64,000 nucleotides of DNA. Origin: Euryodendron excelsum. Taxonomy: Eukaryota; Streptophyta; Magnoliopsida; Ericales; Pentaphylacaceae. Below the pieces are notes generated by a model, which did not search any database, had not been told where the DNA came from, and worked only from the letters and a program-made list of their open reading frames with translations. The stretch covers positions 29,818,001-29,882,000 of the forward strand of contig CM065378.1 of the NCBI GenBank assembly GCA_033060915.1, in the 5' to 3' direction. Within the stretch, counting starts at the first letter, position 1; every line of letters begins with the position of its first letter. The position numbers were made by a program, and so were the translations under genes. This document shows positions 47,883 to 58,025 of this stretch, in pieces.

Positions 47883-48382
47883 CATAGTTGTAAATATTGT
47901 ATGGGCCAATATATCAGTTTTGCTATTAGTGTTATACGTATTGGTACCGATGTGATACCAAGTATTATTTCAGATTTATAGCTACTAAATATTATATATT
48001 TGTAAAAAAATATTTTATAAAATTTGGCATTAATTATAACAAATATTATTCTACAATAATTTACTTTAGAATAACACAAACGTGTTATTCAATCCAAATA
48101 TATATTTAAAATTAATTAAAAGACATATTATTATTTAATATATGCCTAACATAAATTTTAATAGACAATTATCACTAAAATACAATAAGATTAAATTATT
48201 TTAAATAAAATACACAAAATTGGTACCGTTTGGTAAATCCGTTATTGGTCGGGACTGTCTGATACCACTGATATTAGTCAGTATTGGCCAGTACAAAACT
48301 CACTTTTATTGATAGCATTTTATGTCCAGAACGATACGTACCACCCGATACCGACTAATACGGTACGAGATTGATAATTATA
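47883..48382. mobile_element. Inverted-repeat element, 'ATAGTTATTGAT' family, copy 3 (500 bp), in an intron of locus D
   Basis: The left end CATAGTTGTAAATATTGTA and the inverted right end TATAATTATCAATCTCGTA match imperfectly. The right third has CGATACGTACCACCCGATAC-type text seen in copies 1 and 2. No coding capacity. Confidence 0.55.
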
Positions 48383-49231
48383 GTTAAAACTCAATTATTG
48401 GAAAAAAAGGACTTTGGATGCTCACTTAGAACGCTAACTCTCAACTCAAACATTTTTGGCATACTAAGTCACTTTTTACAAGAAATTATTTAGTGCTTTA
48501 AAATCACCACATCATTCTTATTTCACCTTTCACATAAGAGTGAGATCTTATATGAGAGATTCATCCCATGGGAAATGAGGAGCATGAATAGGTATTGCTC
48601 TTGAAGCACTTAATAATTTCTCCACTTTTTACATAGAAAAGGATGTGACGTGAAATGCCATGATTATAGTTGTATATATGACATCACTTGCCATAAGACA
48701 ACCAGCTTCTTTATATTCATCGGAGCCACACAATGTCACAGGCCTAACAGAGGGAGATTTACCTCTTGCCCAAGAGTAAAAAGAGAGCAGAAAAGAAACC
48801 GAGAGATGAGGCGCAACCAAAGAGAAATTCTCTCCAATGCAACATAGGCTTAATTATGTGAACATAAAAAAAATTAGATCTTCATGGTATTTTCAAGTTG
48901 CCTCTTTTGACTTTTGCAGAAGTTACAAAAGATAGACCACATGCTCGCTACACTCTTAAGATTGAGTCACGACTTTTTATGAATCAAACATTTTTGAAGC
49001 CAGTGGCCACAAATGGTAAACCCTTTCTTTTTTAAGTTACTCCATGCACTCCAATTAAGACACACAAAAATATGTATATGTATATATGTATACATATATA
49101 TGAACATAAATATAAATGCCGACTCTTGGGGTTTTTTTCATTGAAGGAAATTGTCTCTTTACCCAAATGGTGATAAAGAAAGAAACGGGGAAAGACACAT
49201 CTCTCTATACTTGGTAATTGCAGAGATGAAG

Positions 49232-49428
49232 TGGGTGTTTAGATGCATTGTTTATAAGTTATAAGTCATAAGTTATAAGTTATTTTCAATAAGTTATTTT
49301 TAAAAATAAATTTTTTCAAAAAATGTGATTAAACATAAACTGTTTTTTTAAGCTACTCGCCCAAACACATTATAAAAAAGTTATAAACATAAACTATAAG
49401 TTACTGAATAAATTACGTCCAAATACTT
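49232..49428. mobile_element. 197-bp MITE inside exon 3 of MATH gene D
   Basis: It is flanked by a direct ATGAAG on both sides (49226-49231 and 49429-49434), which reads as the target duplication. The ends TGGGTGTTTAGATGCATTG and, inverted, AAGTATTTGGACGTAATTT are imperfect inverted repeats; the core is rich in TTATAAGTTATAAG-type words. Removing it rejoins the exon sequence of the family (GCAGAGA.GAA...ATTT.CTCTTGG), which proves it is an insertion. The superfamily (hAT-like or other) is not certain. Confidence 0.85.
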
Positions 49429-50246
49429 ATGAAGAATTTGTCTCTTGGTTGGGAGGCGAAGGTGGTCTACAAATTGCTTTGTGTTTGTCCAGATACAGAA
49501 CAAGGACAAGACCTTCAAAGGTATGTATTGTTACTAACAAGCAGTCCTCCTCCTCTCTACATGCGTAAGGCTTTTAAATTTTCACCCTCATCATGCATTA
49601 CTCTACCCTACACACACAATAATAATCCTAAGGATAATCTTACCATTGACTGCTTTTTATTTTTCATTTTTTATGACTTCATCTAACTGAATCCAGGAAA
49701 TTACGGCTCCATCCCAAAGGATATTCGAGCGGAAGGACAAATTCGTTTCCCTCTATCTTCAGTTAGTTGATAAGGAAAACGTTCCTTCTGAAAGAAAACC
49801 ATATACAAGGTACAAGCTACGCGTAATGAACCAATCCCGTGGCCAACATGTGGAATATGCAGGTGATGTTACATTATCTGAGGTGCTGCTGACAAGTAGA
49901 TTATGACATCGTTTTGTTAAGTACAAAATAAGTGACTCATGTCCACAAATTTAATCTCTAATTGACATTAAAAATCGTATCAATGGGATTCCATTTCAAC
50001 GTGGAGATTTGAAAAGTTTTGCATTTACATGGATTTTTTTTTTTTTTGGTGGTAATCGAATACAATTGCCCAACTATATATTCTCTTGCAGATAGCAACC
50101 CTATCATTCCTGCAAGCTACGGCTGGGGTCGCGATTCACTCTTGTCGATAGCTGACCTCCGCAATCCTCCTAAGGGCTTCCTTGTGAGCGACACTTTAAT
50201 TGTTCAAGTTGAAGTTAGTGCGGTATCCACAGTGAAGAGTTTCTGA

Positions 50247-52784
50247 GAGTAAATACCTGAGGCTTTTATTTCAGTAATAAAAAGAAGGATATGTTAGTCT
50301 CCCTTTTGTACTTTTAATCTGCTTAATTGTATCATCTATCTTGTGGATGAGCTAGAATCTTGTATGCAATGTGAGACTCTTTATTATTGTGCGTGAATTT
50401 ACAGTTAGTGATGTACGGGTTACTAACTTACTATTTATCATATCCCGGCGAGCACGAAAATGGTCACGACCTCTTTGGCGAGGGACCCACAACGGAGATC
50501 TATATGGGTGAGAATAATTAAGAGTAAATTACACTGGTATTTTATAATGATAGATGGTATCTTGAAATTTTTGAAATGATATTGATATCTCTTGTCAGTG
50601 GTATTTAATAGGCGGTGTTAACGTATTATAGCATTTTACCATTTTGCCGTCAGATATAAATTGTATTTTCTCACCATACCATCTTCTTCCTCCGCCCACC
50701 CCCACGCCTCCTCTGAAACCAAACAAACCCACCTGGTCCGCCCAAAGTCTTCCGTCACTGGACCACACCTATCCCTGTGCAGCCTACTGCAAGGCCAGCC
50801 CATCACAGCCACTACCCAACCCTTCCATTATCGAATCACCTTTCACCGGACCACACCTATCCCTTCCTCCCTTTCACCTTCCTTCTCTCACTATTGTACA
50901 ACCCACCACCACCGCACGCTCTTTCCCTCCCTCCTCCCACCGCCATCTAGATTTCAACCACCACCAACACACCCACCACTGCCAACAGTCACCATCACCT
51001 AATAGCTAATTGTCTTTCAATTCACCGTGCCTGAACCACCCCAGTCAACATTGAGTGCAAGAACCCAGGTCAAAGAGAAATTAATTAGAGGAATGCTATC
51101 AACAGACATTTTACAGTCATTTTTATCATTGTGCGCTATTAGAGTGGCACATGTTAAAAAATTTACAAGTTAAAACCGGAAGGTAGTAATACCGGTTGTG
51201 TTATCTTCATATTGGTCGGAGTACTTTGAAACTCACAACATAGAATTATTCACTGACAATCGAAATGGAATAAAATATTAAATATACATATGAAGAAGAA
51301 AAAGAAAAGCAACTAAGGAACTTTAAAAAAAATTTATGAACATATTAAAAAAATACTATTTTATAAAATATTTACAAGAAAATTCCTAATAAAAATAACG
51401 TGACATTAATTTTTTTTATATAAAAAATTTTATTAAAAAATTAAGCTTCACAATTAGGGATAACGCCACATACAATGGGCTGTGGTCAATTGAACCACCA
51501 ATGTTAACAAAACTAATAATTTTTTAATTTATATTATATGTTATGACAATACGTTAAGAGGTTATTCAAAGTGAAAGTTCTAATCTAATTTTTTCATATT
51601 TTTAAATTAGTATAATATAAAAATATACATATCTTAATTCCATTGGTTGTTTTAAACTTAATCTTTTTACTTTAAATTTCCTTCTATTTTGTCACTTTAA
51701 CTATATAGTAAGTTTTTTTAAATTGTCTTCAATTATGCTTTTTACATAGATTCTTCAATAAAAAATAAAAATAATTTTAAATTTCTATGAGATGAAGTAC
51801 ATATGTATCAAGATTATTAATATTGTTATTACCCATCAATCACCTCTTCAAAAATGAATCAAAATTTAGGCAAAACCTAATGAAAAGTCCATATGCATCA
51901 AAATATTGATAAAATAATATCACAAATTTTTGTGATATAAATGAACGTGTTTGGGCTAGGTTAGGGAGATGTTTAACCCTATTAGTTCAGTTAAATTTAT
52001 AGGTACCTTTAATCTTACGATATGTTATTTGAGTTAATTTCTTTACTTTTGTTTGGTTGGGCTAAGATAGTGAGAAAAAATTGAATAGATATTTTTAAAA
52101 AATTAAATTTTGGTTATTCATAAAAAAAATGAACAAGTATAATAATTTTATTTCTTCTTTATTTTTTTCCCTTAACAAATTTCAACCCAAACATAGATAT
52201 TTTGGCTCAAAAAAAAAAAAATAGTATGAAACACAATGTAGTAGAATAGTCGCATATGACGTCTTTTAAAATTTATCTAGAAAACAATAAAAAGCTATTT
52301 CGCATATATTAGCTAATATTATGCTTTTTGTGTTAAATATTTATTTTTATAAAAAGCAAATAGAAAAAAAGAATAAGTGTTGTCTGCGGGTTATAAACGG
52401 ACATGTATTTTTTTTCATCCTTTTTTAATTGTTTGAAAAAGACATACATTTTTAAATTATATTTTATGTTGATTAACGCAAAGAAAAACAATAAAATAAT
52501 AAAAGAAAGACTGACCTGTCTTTTCAAAAGTCTTGCGCGTGACCGCATGATTATCTAACACAGTCATTGTTCTCCGGTTGCCTGTTAGATTTAAAAACTT
52601 TGCAACACGTGGCGTTTCTACTCTGCGAGAGTGACGAAGCGACGGATAATTTGACTGTGGCTAGAATTAAACCCAATTCAGAGAATCCCAAATCTTGGCC
52701 TGGACATCAGACCTCCACAGACCCAACCTTACCACCAACAAAATCAATTCACAAATTCATAGCAAAACCCCGGATATGTGTTTA
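50247..52784. other. Intergenic DNA, including a C-rich low-complexity patch
   Basis: 50247-50430 is the MATH 3' flank. 50690-51000 is a C/A-rich patch (repeated CACC, CCTCC) that opens two overlapping frames of 113-121 residues with no family features; I do not call it a gene. 51300-52500 is AT-rich with no feature. Confidence 0.5.
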
Positions 52785-53220
52785 TGTTACGTGCCTTCAC
52801 AACAGATATGGTGATGGGTCGTTCAACAGATGGAGAGCCATTGAAAAACTTTTTTGTCTTGCGCTATTCTATTGTAACAGGAAATACAAATAAGATAAAA
52901 ATAAGATACAGATGGTCTTCTTGGAGAGAAACCAAAACTTATAAGTTAGACAAGTTAATAATTTAATTAGATAAAAATATCTTCTGCATTATCATTCCAC
53001 AAGCTTCAACATAAATACAAATAGGTTCATCAGTAACTAATGACTAATAGCTAAAAAATAGCTACAATAACTAAAAAATAGTTAACATATCTCAATTTAA
53101 ATAGATTCTATTTCTCCTACCATAACTCCATAATTTAAATCCTTATCTACACCACGTTCAAATTATTTAAACAGTTATAATAATTTGATACTCTTGATAC
53201 TAAGTAGGTGGACCCATACA
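52785..53220 (-). repeat. 3' LTR of the gag-only element (436 bp)
   Basis: On + it starts TGTTACGTG and ends CCCATACA. It aligns along its length with 54276-54693 (shared GGTCTTCTT, TTCTGC, ATCATTCCACAA, TACCATAACTCCATAATT), with scattered substitutions and small indels. Confidence 0.85.
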
Positions 53221-53230
53221 TTCCTTTCTC

Positions 53231-54006
53231 CTAAAAAACACCTTTGTCTACAAGGGTTCTTGCATTGTGTCCCATTTCAATTTCACCATCTTTATCATTT
53301 TTTTCATCTGACCAACAATCTTCAATGAGGATTAATTTTTTACACCTATGCCCACGGCCAAATTTGTCATTGCACTTAAAACACAACTCCTCTCTTCTCT
53401 CCTTCAATTCGGCAAGGGTTAACTTCTTAAATGGTAAAAAGCATTGGTCTTTGTTTGGCACTCCGATATTATTTGGTACACTCCAATATTATTTGGTACA
53501 GACTCTTTCATTTCCCTGAGATTTTCTCGCTAATTTGACTGATTGCGGGACTAGTACAATCTCGCCAACCCAATTGCTGATAAGAGAGTCATCGACTTAC
53601 AGGCTTTCACATCGATGTTTATACTTTTCGTCAAGCCGCTCACAAAACATCCAACTTGTTGGGCTGGTTTTATTTTACCTACCCTAATCAATAACTTCTC
53701 AAACTGGGTTTGATACTCTCTCATACCAATTTGCTGCAACTTAGTTAGATCACCAAAAAAGTCTTGAAATTGTGTTGGACCATATTTTATGTGCAACCCT
53801 TGTTTGAAAAATTCCCAATTGATTATTGGACTCTCTTCCTTCATCAACTGAAATAATAACTGTGCTTTACCTTCTAAATTAAAATATGCTAAAGGCACCT
53901 TTTCTTCCCCTGCAATTCCTTGAAATTCAAAAAATTGCTTAGTCTTGCAAACCCAACCTGTTGGGTCCTCATACGTGTTGAAATGAGGAAAATCCAACTT
54001 CACCAT
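53231..54006 (-). pseudogene. gag of the gag-only element (chromovirus-like)
   Basis: The minus frame 54006-53551 reads MVKLDFPHFNTYEDPTGW, the start typical of chromovirus gag, then KVPLAYFNLEGKAQLLFQLM, FKQGLHIKYGP, QTQFEKLLIRVGK and FVSGLTKSI (retrotransposon gag domain). A second frame 53461-53231 reads LTLAELKERREELCFKCNDK and then GRGHRCKK, a CX2C...HXC knuckle as in the Reina-type group. Between them a stop after GLARLY and a 21-bp tandem duplication (TACCAAATAATATNGGAGTG twice, 53461-53502) break the frame. As read the gag cannot be made in one piece. Confidence 0.8.
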
Positions 54007-54275
54007 TTTGGGGTGATAAAAATTTAATATACTTTCATGAGCAGCAAAAGCACCATGTCCATGTGCTTGGTCAATGCCTTTTCAATTCTGATTGTTCGAA
54101 CTATCACCTAGTTATTAGATCCGCATGTTAGCGAGTTGGTTGAAACGAGAGTTCAGAGTGGTGAACATCTCTTGCATTTGGGTAAGAATTTTTTCTTGGC
54201 TAGCGGCAAGAGAACCCACCTCATTCTCCAAACAAGTTAACTGTTGATCATTCATGCCTGACCCTGATACCAATT

Positions 54276-54693
54276 TGTTACGTGACAAATTTGGTTATGG
54301 GTCATTTAAGAGATGGAGAGCTACTAGAAACTTTTACCTTGCGTTTCCCTATTATTGCAGGGAATATAAATAAGATAAAAGTAAAATACAGACGGTCTTC
54401 TTCAAGGAAACAAAAACCTCCAAGTCAAACAAGCTAACAATTTAATTGCGTAAAAACATATTCTGCCTTATCATTCCACAAACTTCAACATAAATACAAA
54501 TAGATTCAACTATAACTAACGACAAATAGTTAAAAAATAAAAACTAAAAAATAGCTAACATATCTCAACTTAAATAAACTCCACCTCTCCTACCATAACT
54601 CCATAATTTAAATCCATATCTACTCCACATTCAAATTATTTAAATAGTTATAACAACTTGAAACTCATGATATTGAGTAGGTGGGCCTATACA
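54276..54693 (-). repeat. 5' LTR of the gag-only element (418 bp)
   Basis: On + it starts TGTTACGTGAC and ends CCTATACA. Its inner side is followed, in minus orientation, by the PBS. Slightly shorter than its partner. Confidence 0.85.
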
Positions 54694-56289
54694 TGCATTA
54701 TATGTATGTGTTTATATATATACACTATAGGTTTGTATGTGTTTGTATCTACAAGATGTACACGGTACACCATAGACACCAATGGCCGCGAGGCCGCGGC
54801 CGTCTCAAAATTTTCAAATTCTCCTTAAACCGTCATAGAATTTTGTATATTTAGAAAAACATATAGTATAATGGTCCCTCAAATTTTAAATTTTTTTATC
54901 TTATCCTTGAACAAATTTTTTTTTGCTTTAGCCCCTCCTAATGTAAAATCTTGGGTCCGCCAAACACAAGCAATTTGTTCCACACGACGATGAGTGATTT
55001 AGGAGAGAGCGAATTGCAGATTTTGTATTTTTATTGCTTTCGAAATCGGTGGATATATGTGTAATGCAGATATATACATATATAATAGCTGTGTATATAT
55101 CTATATGTGATCTTGTCGATAGAGAAACATAGGGCAGAAAGAGATCCAAAAGTGGAGAGGGCTTTTCGTGGTACTCGGCTTTGGCACCCGGAGGTGCTTA
55201 TATATGGTGTGACATATATTTATATATACATGTATGTATAATATTTGTGGTTTGGTAGAGAAACAGCGAGTAGAGAGAGTAGGGAAAAAGAACATCGGTA
55301 TGGCGAAAAAATTCAATTCAGTGGCGGTGGTGCAGGATGGGAAATAGGGAGGGGAGGGAGAGAGAGGATTACAAATTGTGGCTTTGGTTTTTTCAGATCG
55401 CAGCGTACAAGATGGTGGGTTACTGCGGCTGTGGCAGTGGTGTGTATTGTGGAGAAGAAATGACTGTGATCAGATGTGATGGTGCCCATAGGGAAGGATG
55501 AGGTGGCATTAAATGTTCGCATTAAATGATTGAACATGTAAAATTATTATTTATTTATTTATTATTATTATTTTAAATAAATTATGTATAAATCATTTTA
55601 AATTATATTAATCAAACAAAGGGCAATTTTGACTTTTGAAAATTTTAGACTAATGACATCATCATTTTTCATCTATTCTTTAATAGTTACTTAAAATGGG
55701 AGAAGAATTGTCTGAAATTTACTGTAATTTACCCAATAATACAAAATCTCAAGGCTTCATTTGGTTAAGTGGGGTGGAATAATTGATCGACCTTTGTTAC
55801 TTGGTCCATATGTTGCTGATCACAACGTAAAACCATTACTGAAAGCAAAAGTGACTTCTCATTCATCCACCAGAAACTTATGTCAACTTTTAACAATCCA
55901 CGCCATAGAATCGTGTATATCCACTTTGCAATCTCTATAAAAAAAAAATTAAAAAAATTAAAAAATGAAAACAAGAACTTGTTTTCTCCCTGCATGCATG
56001 TAAGCAGCCTAGTTATTTCCATTGATCAACATGTCATATCTTTTCAATAGTGTCTGAAACCCTGAACTACAAAAGTCGATCAACCCTTTGTCTTGAGGAG
56101 ATTCATACGGCAGAGAGACAAAAATAAAAGAAGAAACATAAAAGGAGAAGAAGAAGGAGAAGAATGGTAGGGTCGGAAGATGTTTACAAGGCGGTCGTGG
56201 CTGTGGTACCACTCCATGTAGCCCTGATTATGGGGTATGGATAGGTGAAGTGGGGGCCGCATGTTTACACCTGAACAGTTGGGAGGAAG
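54694..56289. other. Intergenic DNA without recognisable genes
   Basis: Contains a palindromic GC patch (GGCCGCGAGGCCGCGGCC near 54784), TA-rich microsatellites (54710-54725, 55060-55110, 55200-55235) and a G-rich GGGAGGGGAGGGAGAG patch near 55350. ORFs here are short and unremarkable. Confidence 0.45.
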
Positions 56290-56956
56290 TTTAGATTAAA
56301 TTAAATCAAAGAGACAGTTGAAAGATCAACTAAGGCATTCAAGAGAGATTTGCCTTAAGTGGTATTTTCGTCAAAATTGGTATTGAACATAATTTATATT
56401 TCAAGCATCGCAACATAAGTGCTTATTTCTTTTGCTTAGAACATTAAGACAGTTGCAAGTGAAGGCACATCACATAGGTACTTACAGTACTTTTTAGAGA
56501 ATTAAGCACAACATTGTTGTACTGTTGTTCTACATCTTCCTTCTAGGGGTTAAAAATTTCTAGTATTCGGTGCGAGACAATGGTTGAACCATCTTCACAC
56601 AAGCCAACTCCAAATTCAAGTTCACTTCTAAGGTTGGTTTGTACTGGGGATTTTTTCAAACCGGGTGAAACCACACCAGTAGGAGTGACATGGAGATTCA
56701 AATTGGTGGCATCAGCAGCAGCAGGACAACTGGACAAAGGAGAAGGTTAGAATGAACATGAGTTAAGGATGTTTTGACAATGATACCAAATTCTTTTTGC
56801 TGGATATCTTCATCAACGCTGTTTCTACCTCCTCTTGGCAAAAGCTTCAGAGGGGTTTCAACATATGTCAAAACTCCTTTTTTTTTTTTTTTTCTTCTTA
56901 ATAAAAATATGTCAACCAAGTTTAGGACTACTTAGGGGGCCAAACTCATTGAATGA
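56290..56956 (+). other. Orphan copy of a MATH-locus 3' flank
   Basis: 56290-56620 resembles 4080-4400 (3' of locus A; shared TTAGATTAAAT, CTTTTGCTTAGAACATTAA-like text, ATTCGGT and GAAACAATG-like text). 56790-56956 resembles 30510-30720 (3' of locus B; shared GGGGGCCAAACTCATTGAAT). No MATH exon is found next to it, so the gene body of a fifth unit is lost or displaced. The homology ends exactly where the LTR of Tat element 3 begins. Confidence 0.55.
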
Positions 56957-57917
56957 TGATGATGCAGCAAGCTCGTGAAGTCTTGCCCCCAGACTTGAGA
57001 CGAGCTTTCCCCCAGTTGATCGGCGATCTCCTATTTTAAACACACCGGTGCGGTACCTGATAGGGGCCTTCCGACGTTCAAGTTTGATTCAAAGAGATAA
57101 TGTTGCTAGAGAGTGTGTAGTTAGGGTTTTTCTTTTGCATACCTGGAGAAGTGGACTATTGTTTTGCTTTGTATGCTTGCATGGAAGTAGTTGGCGACCT
57201 CTCCACGTGGTGGCCTTTCGTTAGAGGGTCAGAACTGTGACAGGGCACTTGAGAGGGTCATCTCTACACTCCATGGTGGCGTGTGTTAGAATTGTGTCAG
57301 GAGTAGGGCGGTTGCCTCTCGTACACTCTACGCCCATGTCCATGCTTGAGTGCGTGCCAGGGTGTCTGGTGTCAGGCGTGGGCCCCATTGACGTGATTGT
57401 GAAGATTGAATAGAGTGGGGGGTCCTTCCGAATGGTCAGTCTGTTCGGGACAAGCAAGAGGCCACTGTCGATGGGTCTAGTTGGGGCTAGACCAGATGAT
57501 GTGGGTTGATGTGATCTAGTCGGGGGCCGATCAGGCGTTCATGGGGTCTCTAGTCTGGTCGCTAAAATATATCACCAGATGCCCCCAATTCATCTGACCG
57601 TTTGCTCGGGGCCAGGGGAATTCCATGGGGCGGCCCAACCACAAAATCCGGAGTGCATTTATGGTGAGGGCGGTGCAATGATGGCTGGTGTTGTCCCGTC
57701 ACTTCGCGTGCCGCCACGCGGCAGCTAGGGGTTGGTCGTTGGTAGTCGAAAGGATGCGTCGAATCTCAGCCGTTGGCATCCCATCGTTACAGGCCATTTA
57801 GGCTGTTGAATTCAAAGACTTGGGGGGAGTTTTATAAGGCGGTTGTCCCCGTTTTGCCCCCATTTGCCTTTAGAACTTTTTGCACAATACATAGAGAGAG
57901 AAACTCCCCTTGCCATC
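56957..57917 (-). repeat. 3' LTR of Tat element 3 (about 960 bp)
   Basis: The left limit is where similarity to the MATH 3' flank ends (after GAATGA), and the sequence there starts TGATGATGCAG. The right limit is put at CCTTGCCA, because the minus strand then shows a purine-rich GAAGGCTGGAGA before TGGCAAGG. It is GC-rich, without coding capacity. On + it holds TTTTATAAGG (57831-57840) and a GA run (57891-57900) shortly before the antisense ORF. The partner 5' LTR is beyond the right edge, so the ends are inferred. Confidence 0.55.
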
Positions 57918-58025
57918 TCCAGCCTTCATCTTTGTCGTCTCCAGCCGGTTGACGAGGTACCAGTCTACGCGAAACGCCGCTAGCTATCTTCTGAACTCAT
58001 CGCCGGCACTTCATGTCGTGGTAAG

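Larger units (their letters stand above)
47338..50246 (+). pseudogene. MATH-domain gene D, pseudogene
   Basis: Recognisable exons: microexon 47338-47388 (DGSGDSLPQQGAISTS), exon 2 48920-49015, exon 3 49147-49520 (containing a 197-bp MITE at 49232-49428), exon 5 49697-49862 and exon 6 50092-50246. The first exon and exon 4 (the DANG...RMKTEWGF exon of B and C) are absent. Exon 2 has a 58-nt deletion relative to C, shifting the frame. Exon 3 has an extra base after YKL, and exon 5 is one base short. Exon 6 is intact (WGRDSLLSIADL, VSDTLIVQVEV, VKSF, TGA). Splice borders of the surviving exons are still GT-AG. This locus is dead as a protein gene. Confidence 0.85.
52785..54693 (-). mobile_element. 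Short LTR-gag-LTR retrotransposon without pol (TR-GAG-like), 1.9 kb
   Basis: Two LTRs in the same orientation (52785-53220 and 54276-54693) flank a 1.05-kb interior that contains only gag on the minus strand. The PBS (TGGTATCAGGGTC on minus, near 54272-54260) follows the 5' LTR, and a polypurine tract (AGGAGAAAGGAA on minus, 53232-53221) abuts the 3' LTR. The structural signals are thus complete although protease, RT, RNase H and integrase are absent. It matches the described class of terminal-repeat retrotransposons with a gag domain, which need a partner element to move. The 5-bp flanks (GTTTA / TGCAT) do not match. Confidence 0.85.

Noticed and set aside
50644..51009. Two overlapping proline/serine-rich frames of 113-121 residues
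   Set aside because: Both frames are open in a C-rich low-complexity patch, so the openness is compositional.
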